A DNA stretch of 64,000 nucleotides, taken from assembly GCF_006569185.2 (NCBI RefSeq), contig NZ_VIGC02000004.1, positions 186,001 to 250,000 on the forward strand, written 5' to 3'. Of the stretch, positions 12,620 to 20,822 are shown piece by piece. The notes beneath the pieces are model-generated. The model had not been told where the DNA came from and did no database searches. It saw only the letters and a list, made by a program, of their open reading frames with translations. Each line of letters begins with the position of its first letter. Positions within the stretch are counted from its first letter, which is position 1. The stretch is from Litorilinea aerophila. Its GTDB lineage: Bacteria > Chloroflexota > Anaerolineae > Caldilineales > Caldilineaceae. The position numbers and the translations under genes were made by a program.

Positions 12620-13946
12620 CCTCCGCTGCCTGGATCAGCTGGGCCTGGGCGGCGGCCACATCCCGGGTGGTGGCCAGCACGTTGAGGGCGATGGCGTAGT
12701 CCAGCACGAAGCTCTGCTTGGCGGCTGCGCCATGCTGGATGCTGGGCACCAGGATGTTGGTCTTGAAATCTTCCATGGCCTCCAGCTGATATTCGTCGTA
12801 GACGCTCAGGTCGGCATCGGTGCGGGCGGGGATGGAGCCCTTGGGCGGGTTGAAGGCGTCCTGACCTTCCCGGGAGCCACAGACCCGCAGCCAGTTGATG
12901 GCGTTTTCCCGATGGGGTGCGTTCTTGGGCAGGCCGAAGGAATCGGACAGGACGATGAACTTGCCCTGGGTGCCCGGGGAGGGGGCCCAGTGGTAGGTGG
13001 TGAAGCCCTTGGACTTGAGCACGCCGTGGGTCCAGTCGCCCATGATCATCATGGCGGGGCCATCGTCGGCCACGTAGCGGTCGTTGATGTCGCCCCAGCT
13101 GGTGCTCAGGTAATCCGGATTCGCGTAGTCGTAGGCCCGGTTGAGGATCTCCAGGGCCTGGGTTACCTGCTCGCTCTCCCAGCTGGTGGAGCCGTTGAAG
13201 AGGCCCCGGTAGGTCTCCGGATCCATCACCGCCACCAGCACCGTCTCGAAGACGTGGCCGCTGAAGTTGGGCTCGTTCTCGGCCACGGCCAGCGCGGGAA
13301 TGCCGGCCGCCTTCAACATTTCGGCCACTTCGAAGAACTCGTCCCAGGTGGTGGGGGGCTCGGCGCCCACAGCCTCCAGCTTGTCCGTGCGATACCAGAG
13401 GACGTTGGAGCGGTGGATGTTGACCGGCACCGACCAGGGATGGCCGTCGTAGGAGGCGATCTCGATCAGATCCTGGGGGAAGACGTCATAGAGCCCTTCT
13501 TCTTCGTAGAGGAAGTCCAGCGGCTCCATGCGCCCCGGGATGACGTGGCTGTCGATCAGCTCCCGGCCCAGGTGCACCTGGAAGGAGTCCGGCGGTTGAC
13601 CGCCCTGCATGCGGGTTTCCAGCAGGGCCTTCATGTTGCCGCCCTGCCCGGCGCCGCCGGCCAGGGCCGCGTTGATGATTTCCACGTCGGGGTACTTTTC
13701 GCTGTAGATGGCGTACAGCGCGTTCAGGGCCTCCACCTCACCGCCCGAGGTCCACCAGGAGAAGATCTCCAGCTGGTTCTCGCCGCTGGCGCCCTGGGCC
13801 GGGGCTTCCTGCGCGGGGGCCTGGGCGCCGCCGGTGGCTCCGGGGGCGGCGGGTGCAGCACAGGCTGCCATCAGCGCCGCGCTGGTGGCGCCAAAGCCCA
13901 GGTACTTCATGAACTGCCGTCGATTGACGACGCGCTTGGATTGCAT
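12600..13946 (-). CDS. Sugar ABC transporter substrate-binding lipoprotein (family 1)
   Basis: The start at 13946 is set by AGGAGG 7 nt upstream; an upstream in-frame TTG is ignored. The 448-residue product begins with a twin-arginine-like signal (RRQFMKYLGFG) and a lipobox ending in Cys (LMAAC). An Ala/Pro-rich tether and a periplasmic-binding-protein fold follow (LEIFSWWTSGGE, DGHPWSVPVNIHRSNVLWY). It should capture a sugar or glycoside outside the membrane and hand it to the two permeases encoded next. It is the first gene of the five-gene operon. Confidence 0.95.
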   Translation of the reverse strand: MQSKRVVNRRQFMKYLGFGATSAALMAACAAPAAPGATGGAQAPAQEAPAQGASGENQLEIFSWWTSGGEVEALNALYAIYSEKYPDVEIINAALAGGAGQGGNMKALLETRMQGGQPPDSFQVHLGRELIDSHVIPGRMEPLDFLYEEEGLYDVFPQDLIEIASYDGHPWSVPVNIHRSNVLWYRTDKLEAVGAEPPTTWDEFFEVAEMLKAAGIPALAVAENEPNFSGHVFETVLVAVMDPETYRGLFNGSTSWESEQVTQALEILNRAYDYANPDYLSTSWGDINDRYVADDGPAMMIMGDWTHGVLKSKGFTTYHWAPSPGTQGKFIVLSDSFGLPKNAPHRENAINWLRVCGSREGQDAFNPPKGSIPARTDADLSVYDEYQLEAMEDFKTNILVPSIQHGAAAKQSFVLDYAIALNVLATTRDVAAAQAQLIQAAEDAGFGA

Positions 13947-14123
13947 GGTCAAACCTCCTGAAGCTGTTTGATTGGGTAGACAACGAATAGGTGGACGGAT
14001 GCCCGCAAGCGTCTCGGTGGCAGGAACAGGCCGACTGGCCCTGGGATCTTTGGCGAAGATTGGGGCAGACAGCGCCGAAAGGCGACGCTCGCAGGCTGGA
14101 TTGCAACCCTATTGATAGCACAT

Positions 14124-14141
14124 TTTGCCCGCCGAGGCAAA
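14124..14141. promoter_or_regulatory. Candidate operator palindrome upstream of the sugar operon
   Basis: TTTGCC and GGCAAA form a perfect inverted repeat with a 6-bp centre, flanked by AT-rich DNA that contrasts with the GC-rich surroundings. It lies about 180 bp before the binding-protein gene. The size and symmetry suit a LacI-type repressor, but no regulator gene is adjacent. Confidence 0.35.
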
Positions 14142-14185
14142 CGATTTAATTTGATTTTCTCGGACTTGTCTCCAATGGGTGGCAG

Positions 14186-14431
14186 GTACGGCTCCCAGCT
14201 GCCCGGTTTCGGCAGATCCGTGAAGATGGAGGGAGACCGCCGAAGCGCAGCTGCGAGCTGCGCCTACGAGGGGGAGACCATTGGTTGCGGCTCCCAGCCG
14301 CCCGATGGTGCCACATCCCGACAGACGAAAGAATGACGACAGTCCCCGTAGGGGCGGGCCCCCGTGCCCGCCCGCCGGCGCCCATCACGAAAGGGCGCCG
14401 GTTTGCCGTAGGTGCGGCTCCCAGCCGCCCG
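14186..14431 (+). repeat. Intergenic repeat block: three copies of a ~21-bp unit plus hairpins
   Basis: The 688 bp between 13946 and 14635 contain no convincing gene. Units related to GGTGCGGCTCCCAGCCGCCCG occur at 14186-14206, 14284-14304 and 14411-14431. Between the second and third lies a copy of the GC-rich REP family (14348-14373). This is followed by a second perfect 9-bp hairpin (14375-14383 with 14393-14401). Confidence 0.75.
14348..14373 (+). repeat. GC-rich REP-like palindrome, copy 1
   Basis: GGGCGGGC and GCCCGCCC form an 8-bp stem around a CCCCGT loop. Related copies sit at 22461, 30491 and 56915, all in intergenic DNA. Confidence 0.8.
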
Positions 14432-14555
14432 GATGCCGTCCCGTATAGAAATGGGACCTACGGCCTTGATGACGCGCGGGGACTGGCACCGGCGATTGCC
14501 AACCGCCGCTATGGCCCTTCCCTCCCTTGGGACATATCCAATTTCTGGCTGCCGG

Positions 14556-14585
14556 TTCGCCAATCCTGGGTTCCGGGGGTATAAT
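14556..14585 (+). promoter_or_regulatory. Likely promoter of the 14635-18059 gene group
   Basis: A perfect -10 box TATAAT lies at 14580-14585, 50 nt before the start codon. The -35 region (TTCGCC, 14556-14561) is weak at 18-nt spacing. Confidence 0.5.
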
Positions 14586-14634
14586 CAGGCAATCCTACAG
14601 ATGGAAGCCGCTTTTGTTCCTGGGGGAGGATCTC

Positions 14635-15537
14635 ATGTCCCAGCCATTGCCAACCGTTGCCATTCTCAGCCCGGGCGATATGGGCCACGCGGTGGGCCGG
14701 GTTCTGCGGGAGCACGGCCTGCCGGTGATCACCTGCCTGCAGGGCCGCAGCCCTCGCACCCGCAACCTGGCCGCCCAGGCAGGCATTGCCCCGGTGGATA
14801 GCTACGAGGAGCTGGTCCAGCAGGCGGATCTGCTGCTCTCCATCCTGGTGCCGGCCCAGGCCCTGACCGCCGCCCGCCAGGTGGCGGAGGCGCTCCAGCG
14901 GACCGGCGCCGATTTGCTCTACGTGGACTGCAACGCCATCTCGCCCGAAACGGTGCGCCGGTTGGGCCAGGAGGTGGAGCAGGCCGGTGCCCGCTTCGTG
15001 GACGCCTCCATCATCGGGCCGCCGCCCCGGGAGCCAGGCGCCACCCGCTTCTACGCGTCGGGCCCCCACGCAGACGAATTCGCCGTTCTTCAGAATTTTG
15101 GGCTGGACGTGCGGGTCATCGGGGAGACGGTGGGCCACGCGTCGGCCCTCAAGATGTGCTATGCCGCGCTGACCAAGGGGCTGACCGCCCTGAGCACCGA
15201 GCTGCTGGTGGCGGCCCAGGCCCTGGGTGTCTGGCCCGCCCTGCGCCAGGAGTTCGAAGCCAGCCAGCCGGCCATGCTCCAACGGATGAACCGCAGCCTG
15301 CCGGGTATGCCGGCCAAGGCCTACCGCTGGGTGGGCGAGATGGAGGAAATCGCAGCCACCTTTGAGCAGGTGGGCCTGACCCCGCGCATGCTGCTGGGCG
15401 CGGCCGACATGTATCGCTTGGTGGAACAGACGCCCCTGGCCCGGCTCACGCCTGAAGATCCCCAGCCCACCCTGGAGGAGATGCTCCAGATCTTGAGTGA
15501 GCACCTGTCGCAGGTTGTCGGCTCCACGTCGGGGTAG
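14635..15537 (+). CDS. NAD(P)-binding 6-phosphogluconate-dehydrogenase-like protein with DUF1932
   Basis: The 300-residue start at 14635 has GGGAGG 6 nt upstream. An N-terminal Rossmann fold (VAILSPGDMGHAVGRVLREHG) and DCNAISPETVRR resemble beta-hydroxyacid dehydrogenases. The C-terminal helical region (VGHASALKMCYAALTKGL) matches the DUF1932-type dimerisation domain. The conserved Lys of this superfamily is present in ALKMCYA. It probably oxidises or reduces a small hydroxy acid. It leads a set of three same-strand genes with a hydrolase and a flavin oxidoreductase, suggesting a catabolic module of unknown substrate. Confidence 0.88.
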   Translation: MSQPLPTVAILSPGDMGHAVGRVLREHGLPVITCLQGRSPRTRNLAAQAGIAPVDSYEELVQQADLLLSILVPAQALTAARQVAEALQRTGADLLYVDCNAISPETVRRLGQEVEQAGARFVDASIIGPPPREPGATRFYASGPHADEFAVLQNFGLDVRVIGETVGHASALKMCYAALTKGLTALSTELLVAAQALGVWPALRQEFEASQPAMLQRMNRSLPGMPAKAYRWVGEMEEIAATFEQVGLTPRMLLGAADMYRLVEQTPLARLTPEDPQPTLEEMLQILSEHLSQVVGSTSG

Positions 15538-15602
15538 CCCGGCCGGGTACCAACCTGTTCTCTTCAACCATTCGCCATTTTACAGACACAGGAGTCATGC
15601 CC

Positions 15603-16430
15603 ATGTCCCAATGGTCAGACGGCTACGTGACCGTCAACGGCATCCAGATCCACTATCACCGCACCGGCGGCGAGAAACCGCCCGTGGTCCTGGCCCACGG
15701 CATCACCGACAACGGCCTCTGCTGGTCCAGGCTGGCCCGGGCCCTGGAGGAGGACTATGACCTCATCCTGGTGGACGCCCGGGGCCATGGCCTGTCGGAC
15801 AAGCCCGAGCAAGGCTATTCCCGGGAAGATCACGCCGCGGACCTGGCCGGGCTGATCCAGGCCCTGGAGCTGGACAGGCCGGCCATCATCGGCCACTCCA
15901 TGGGCGCGGCTTCTGCGGCCGTCTGCGCGGCCCGCTACCCGGACGTGGTGGGCTGCCTGGTACTGGAGGATCCGCCGTGGCGCATGCCGGACGCGCCCGC
16001 CGACCAGGATCCCCAGGAGCGGGCCGCCCAGTGGCGTGAGGAGATCCTCAAGCGCCAGCAGCTCAGCAAGGAGGAGATCATCGCCCAGGGACAGACCCAA
16101 AACCCTACCTGGTCGGAAGAGGAATTCGATGCCTGGGCCGAGGCCAAACTGCAGGTCAGCCCCAACGTGCTGGAATTTGTGGGGCAGGACGGGCTGCCCT
16201 GGGTGGAGACGGTGAAGGCCATCCGCTGCCCCACCCTGCTGGTGATCGCGGACCCCGAGCGGGGGGCCATCGTCACGCCGGAACTGGCCCGCCAGGCTGC
16301 TGAACTGAACCCGGCCGTGGAGGTGGCCCACATCCTGGGGGCCGGCCACAACATCCGCCGGGAGCAGTTCGACTCCTTCCTCCTGGCCGTGCGCGACTTC
16401 CTGGCCCAGCACGTGGGCAGCCAGGGCTAG
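15603..16430 (+). CDS. Alpha/beta hydrolase
   Basis: A 275-residue soluble hydrolase. AGGAG is 8 nt before the ATG at 15603 but only 2 nt before the ATG at 15597, so I prefer the later one. The oxyanion region (VLAHGITDNG), nucleophile elbow GHSMGAAS and the DARGHGLSDKP loop are clear. The late Asp (VIADPERG) and His (GAGHNIRRE) complete a catalytic triad. The substrate (ester, lactone or C-C bond) cannot be read from sequence. Confidence 0.92.
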   Translation: MSQWSDGYVTVNGIQIHYHRTGGEKPPVVLAHGITDNGLCWSRLARALEEDYDLILVDARGHGLSDKPEQGYSREDHAADLAGLIQALELDRPAIIGHSMGAASAAVCAARYPDVVGCLVLEDPPWRMPDAPADQDPQERAAQWREEILKRQQLSKEEIIAQGQTQNPTWSEEEFDAWAEAKLQVSPNVLEFVGQDGLPWVETVKAIRCPTLLVIADPERGAIVTPELARQAAELNPAVEVAHILGAGHNIRREQFDSFLLAVRDFLAQHVGSQG

Positions 16431-16457
16431 CCGGACAGGACAGAGGCGGAGTTGACC

Positions 16458-18059
16458 ATGTCGACAGCCTATCATCAGCCGGAACGGGCGGCTGAAACCC
16501 TGGGGCGCCTGGGGTTGCCGGCCCCCGTCCGAGAGCTGGCCGCCCGGCGCTGGGACGTGATCGTGGTGGGCGCGGGCCACAACGGCCTGACCTGCGCCGC
16601 CTACCTGGCCCGGGCCGGCCAACAGGTGCTGGTCCTGGAGGCCCGGGAGCGGGTAGGCGGCGCGTGTACCCTGGAAGAGCCCTGGCCAGGCTACCGGGTC
16701 TCCCCCTGTGCCTATCTGGCCGGCCTGTTACATCCCCGGGTGATCCAGGAGCTCGACTTCCCGGCCCACGGCTACCGCTGGTTCCCAGCCACAGCCGGCC
16801 TCTTCGTGCCCTTTGAGGACGGCGAGAGCGTCCAACTTTGGGACGATGACCAGCGCTGTGAAGCCGAAATCCGCCGCCTGTCGCCCCAGGATGTGGAAGG
16901 CTGGCGGGCCATGGGGGATCTCCTGCGCCGCACCCGGGACGCGCTGCGGCCCGATGGGCCGGGGGACCTCTGGCTGGGTCGCCCGCCCAGCCGGGAGCAG
17001 ATCGAGGCGCGCCTGGGGGGCGATGAAGAAGCCCGCCAGCTCCTTTTCGCATGGTCCATGGTGGAGTTTGTGGAGCACTACCTCCGCGACGAACGCCTGC
17101 AGACCGCCCTCCTGGGCCAGGGGGTCATCGGCACCAATGCCAGCCCCTACGATCCCGGCACCGCGTCCGTGCGTTTCCACCACGCTTCTGGACGCCTGGG
17201 AGGGCTGCCGGGCACCTGGGGGTACGTGGAGGGCGGCATGGGCATGGTCTCATTCATCCTCTGCGACATCGCCCGGGAGAGCGGCGCCGTGATCGCCACC
17301 GGCACCCCGGTGGCCCGCATCGTGCCCGGCGAAGGCGTGGAGCTGGCTGGCGGCGAACGCATCGCCGCTCCGGTGGTGGTCTCCAATGCCGACCCCCGCA
17401 CCACCCTGCGCCTCCTGGGCCCCCATGTGGATGATGTCTGGCGTCAACAGGTGGAAGCCCTGCCCATGGAGGGGTGCACCGTCAAGGTCAACGTGGCCCT
17501 GGCGGAGCTGCCCAACTTCGTCGCGCGGCCGGGCACCTGGGAGCCCCACCACCGCGGCCAGATCAACACCCCCCTCACCAAGGAAGAATGGCGCACCTAT
17601 CCCCAACTGGCCCGCCAGGGGGAGCTGCCACCCCGCCTGTGGACCGAGCTCTACTTCCAGACCGCCCACGATCCCAGCGTGGCGCCACCGGGCAAACATG
17701 TCATGAGCGTCTTTGCCCAGTATGTCCCCTACCGGTTTGCCCAGGGGGACTGGGAGAGCCGCCGGGAGGAGGTGGGCCAGCTGGCCCTGGCCTCCATCGC
17801 CCGCTTCTGCACCAACCTGCCCCAGGCCGTGGAAGCCATGGAGGTGTTGGGCCCGCCGGACATCGAACGACGGGTGGGCCTGACCGGTGGGCACATCTTC
17901 CAGGGCGAGATCCTGCCCCCGTACATGTGGGACCGCCGGCTGGACTACCGGACGCCCATGGACGGGTTTTTCCTCTGTGGCGCCTGTACCCACCCCGGCG
18001 GCAGCGTCATCGCCATCAATGGTCGCAACGCCGCCCTGGAAATCTTGGGCCAGCTATAG
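16458..18059 (+). CDS. FAD-dependent oxidoreductase of the CrtI/PYROXD2-like group
   Basis: A 533-residue flavoprotein; ATG at 16458 with GGAG 7 nt upstream replaces an upstream TTG. The dinucleotide-binding motif VVGAGHNGLTCAAYLARAG and ERVGGACTLEE lie near the N-terminus. The C-terminus has CGACTHPGGSVIAINGRNAA, typical of phytoene-desaturase-like enzymes. Closest in style to the PYROXD2 group, which is not a true carotenoid desaturase. No crtB or other carotenoid gene is nearby, so a pigment role is not supported. The last 6 bp overlap the converging D-amino-acid-oxidase-like gene. Confidence 0.88.
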   Translation: MSTAYHQPERAAETLGRLGLPAPVRELAARRWDVIVVGAGHNGLTCAAYLARAGQQVLVLEARERVGGACTLEEPWPGYRVSPCAYLAGLLHPRVIQELDFPAHGYRWFPATAGLFVPFEDGESVQLWDDDQRCEAEIRRLSPQDVEGWRAMGDLLRRTRDALRPDGPGDLWLGRPPSREQIEARLGGDEEARQLLFAWSMVEFVEHYLRDERLQTALLGQGVIGTNASPYDPGTASVRFHHASGRLGGLPGTWGYVEGGMGMVSFILCDIARESGAVIATGTPVARIVPGEGVELAGGERIAAPVVVSNADPRTTLRLLGPHVDDVWRQQVEALPMEGCTVKVNVALAELPNFVARPGTWEPHHRGQINTPLTKEEWRTYPQLARQGELPPRLWTELYFQTAHDPSVAPPGKHVMSVFAQYVPYRFAQGDWESRREEVGQLALASIARFCTNLPQAVEAMEVLGPPDIERRVGLTGGHIFQGEILPPYMWDRRLDYRTPMDGFFLCGACTHPGGSVIAINGRNAALEILGQL

Positions 18060-19049
18060 CGCCTCCACCAACGCCACCACCTCGGCGGCACAGCCCCAGG
18101 CCAGGCTGATGCCACAGCCTCCGTGGCCGTAGTTGTGTACCACGGGGCGCCCCTGCCGCCACTCCAGCTCCAGACGAACCCCATGCCGTCGATGGGGGCG
18201 GATCCCCGCAGCCGCCCCCAAGATATCCTCCCGCCGCAAGGCCGGCGCCGGCAACCCGCCTGCCCCGGCGGCCAGCCAGGACTGGTGGGCCTGCCAGATG
18301 GCCTCAATCTCGTCCGGCGTCGGCTCAGTCTCCTCCACGCCGGGCTCGTAGGATCCGCCCAGGATCAACACGTCGTCCCGGGCCATCCAGTAGATGGAGC
18401 GGCCGTTCCAGGGCACCGTCAGTTTGTATGGCACAGGCTGGGGCCGCAGGTGGAGCAACTGCCCCCGGATGGGCACCAGGTCCGGGTCCGGGCAGAGCTC
18501 CCGGCTGCCCAGGCCGGTGCAGTTGACCACCAGGTCGGCGTCCAGGGCGAGCAGCTCATCCAGGTGGGTGAAGCTGCCGTGGCGCAGGGCATGCCCCGCT
18601 GCCCGGCAGTCGGCCACCAGCTGGGGCATCAGCCGGGCCATGTTGATGAGAAGGGAGTCGAACTCCCAATGCCAGGCCAACCCTCCCGGCAGGTGGGGTT
18701 CGTGGTGGAGCCTGGAAAAGGGGACGATCTCGGCCGCCAGGGGCGGTTCTGGCTGCTCGGCGTAGAAGATATGGCAACGTTCCGGGCGGATGCCGTACTC
18801 AGGCTGGCCGGCCAGGCTCCGATATGCCTCCCAGGAGTGCCGCGCCCAGTGGAGGACCCGCTGTCGATATGCCGTAGAGACAAATGACGGATCCGCCGCC
18901 AGGTCGGGCCACCAGATGGCCGCGGCCCGGTCAGAAGTGGTGTGGGGTGGATGTTCTCGAGCGTACACGGTGACCCTGTGGCCGGCCTCGCCCAGGCGCA
19001 GGGCGCTGGTCAGGCCGATGATACCGGCGCCGATGACGGCAATATCCAT
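18054..19049 (-). CDS. D-amino-acid-oxidase-type FAD oxidoreductase
   Basis: A 331-residue protein with AGGAGG just before ATG. The N-terminal FAD motif is VIGAGIIGLTSALRLGEAG. HTTSDRAAAIWWP and the C-terminal YGHGGCGISLAWGCA are characteristic of the DAAO/DASPO group, which deaminates D-amino acids to keto acids with H2O2 release. Length is normal for the family. No peroxisomal-type tail is expected or seen. The gene stands alone, tail to tail with the previous gene. Confidence 0.88.
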   Translation of the reverse strand: MDIAVIGAGIIGLTSALRLGEAGHRVTVYAREHPPHTTSDRAAAIWWPDLAADPSFVSTAYRQRVLHWARHSWEAYRSLAGQPEYGIRPERCHIFYAEQPEPPLAAEIVPFSRLHHEPHLPGGLAWHWEFDSLLINMARLMPQLVADCRAAGHALRHGSFTHLDELLALDADLVVNCTGLGSRELCPDPDLVPIRGQLLHLRPQPVPYKLTVPWNGRSIYWMARDDVLILGGSYEPGVEETEPTPDEIEAIWQAHQSWLAAGAGGLPAPALRREDILGAAAGIRPHRRHGVRLELEWRQGRPVVHNYGHGGCGISLAWGCAAEVVALVEAL

Positions 19050-19220
19050 TGTTCCTCCTATCCCATGGCAAACAGACGTTCGTCTGAAAGTTTCAGCCCG
19101 GTTAAGACAAATGCCCCTATTGCACTGGCACAGGGCATATTATGCTGGAGGCGAAGATTTTTCATGCTGGATCCTACATACATGGCCGACATCCTGACTC
19201 AAAGAACGTCTGGAGTATTT

Positions 19221-19673
19221 ATGAAGCTAGAGCGACTTGTCCCTGTGCTGGACGTAAAAGATGTGGAAGCGTCCATCCGCTTTTACTGTGAGACGTTGGG
19301 TTTTAGGGTGCACGACACAGTCAAGTGGGCGGGGCGCACGGAATGGGCCCTTTTGGGAACCGACAAGGTTCAGATCATGTTGTGCGCGTCCAACAGCACC
19401 GGAGACAATCCCCCGTCGACTTCCGGACAGACAGTTTTTTTCCTCTACCTGGATGACATTGAGGGGTTGCGGCGCGCCCTGGCCCAGAAGGGGCAGGCCC
19501 TCCCTCGCATTCAGGAATTGCGCAACGGCACCGCTGAATTCCTTCTGCAAGATCCCGATGGCTACATCCTTTGGTGCAGCCGGACACCCACCGCCCAGCA
19601 CCAGGGTTTTGACCTGGCCGGCTCCCAGGCTGAGACGTGGAGCGCCAACCAGCGGACCCGTCATATGTCATGA
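19221..19673 (+). CDS. VOC (glyoxalase/bleomycin-resistance-like) family protein
   Basis: A 150-residue protein made of two beta-alpha-beta-beta-beta modules (VLDVKDVEASIRFYCETLGF ... LQDPDGYILWC). GGAG lies a few bases before ATG at 19221. VOC proteins bind metal-dependent substrates or sequester small molecules. The usual His at the first strand is replaced by a hydrophobic residue (LVPVLDV), so metal binding may be incomplete. Substrate unknown. Confidence 0.85.
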   Translation: MKLERLVPVLDVKDVEASIRFYCETLGFRVHDTVKWAGRTEWALLGTDKVQIMLCASNSTGDNPPSTSGQTVFFLYLDDIEGLRRALAQKGQALPRIQELRNGTAEFLLQDPDGYILWCSRTPTAQHQGFDLAGSQAETWSANQRTRHMS

Positions 19674-19929
19674 TGCTCCTGGTGAACGCGGCTGCAAAAA
19701 GCCGTTGTCACCGTAGCGACGCGGGGTGAGAGCCACTGGGTGCAGTGGATTTCCAGAGAGAACCTGGCCATCTCAGTGTTCATCTGTGAAATCTGTGGTT
19801 GCTGCGAAGGATGACGCCGATGCTCCCCGATTTCTCCATATGCCGGCCACCGGGGAGATGCTTCCCCCGTTCCCCCCTTCTCCCGGTGGCCCATCGGTTT
19901 CGGCTGCCATCCATCGACATCCGGTTTCA

Positions 19930-20781
19930 CTACTCTAATCCCATCACGGCCTTTGTGTAGGCCAGACGAAAGCCAAATCGCTCCACGTTGCGCTGGGAGG
20001 CCGTCCCAGGCACAGTCTGGACCGTGGCCAGCTGGCAGCCCTGGGCCGCCGCGTAATGCAGCCGGGCGTGGAGCAGCGCTCCCTGCGCTCCCTGTCGTTG
20101 CAGGGCGGGATAGACGCTGGTGGAAAAGCAGCGCCCGAGGGTCCCCTCCATCACCAGCGCACCGCCACCGGCCAACTGCCCGTGCACCCAGGCCAGGAAG
20201 CAGACGGTGCCCGGCGTGTGGGGCGTGGGCAGAGCAATCTCCCGATCCATGGCGGCGTCCGCCGTGGTCGCTCCTGGTTCGGCGTCTGGGCCCTGTCCCC
20301 GGGCGGCGGCAAAGGCCCCTGCAACCGTTTGAACCCAGCGGGCCACCATAGCCCCATCGGCCACGTCCACCGGCTGCACGGTCACGTGGGGGGCGGGTGT
20401 CGGCAGCCCTGTCAGGTCCTCCAATGGGCGAACCCACACATTTTTGAACGCCAGCAGACCGTATCCCCGGTCCCGCAGATGCTGGGACAGGGATGGATGG
20501 GCCAGGGGGCAGAGCTCCACCTGGGGGCTGACACCCCGTTGGGCGAAGAAATCTTCGGCCTGGGCCAGGTCGCTGGCCATCACCACCCGCTGCATCCCCA
20601 GGCCATAGACCCGGTTCATGGGGGAGCGCCTGCCGGTGAAGACGGCGCAGCCATCGCCGACAGCCAGGCTGGCGCTGCCGCTCTCGGGTAGAAGCCTGGC
20701 CTTGGTTTCGGTATAGCGCAGCACCGTCTGGACTTCTGCACCCTCCAGCCGGCGGGCCAGGGTATGATCGGCAAAGAGCAT
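19930..20781 (-). CDS. GNAT-like N-acetyltransferase
   Basis: A 283-residue protein if it starts at the ATG at 20781; an in-frame TTG at 20826 overlaps the stop of the upstream gene and is less likely. The C-terminal half has GNAT features: GTVCFLAWVHGQLAGGGALV as the central strands and RCFSTSVYPALQRQGAQGALLHARL as the acetyl-CoA-binding loop. The N-terminal half looks like a degenerate second GNAT fold. The acceptor is unknown. It lies downstream of, and probably co-transcribed with, the double-SDR gene. Confidence 0.82.
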   Translation of the reverse strand: MLFADHTLARRLEGAEVQTVLRYTETKARLLPESGSASLAVGDGCAVFTGRRSPMNRVYGLGMQRVVMASDLAQAEDFFAQRGVSPQVELCPLAHPSLSQHLRDRGYGLLAFKNVWVRPLEDLTGLPTPAPHVTVQPVDVADGAMVARWVQTVAGAFAAARGQGPDAEPGATTADAAMDREIALPTPHTPGTVCFLAWVHGQLAGGGALVMEGTLGRCFSTSVYPALQRQGAQGALLHARLHYAAAQGCQLATVQTVPGTASQRNVERFGFRLAYTKAVMGLE

Positions 20782-20822
20782 GGTCAGGACTGTTCCTTTC
20801 TGGGGACGTCGGTTGGGGCGAT

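Noticed and set aside
16458-18059. Carotenoid (phytoene) desaturase
   Set aside because: The protein is closer in style to the PYROXD2-like group and no carotenoid-pathway gene is nearby.
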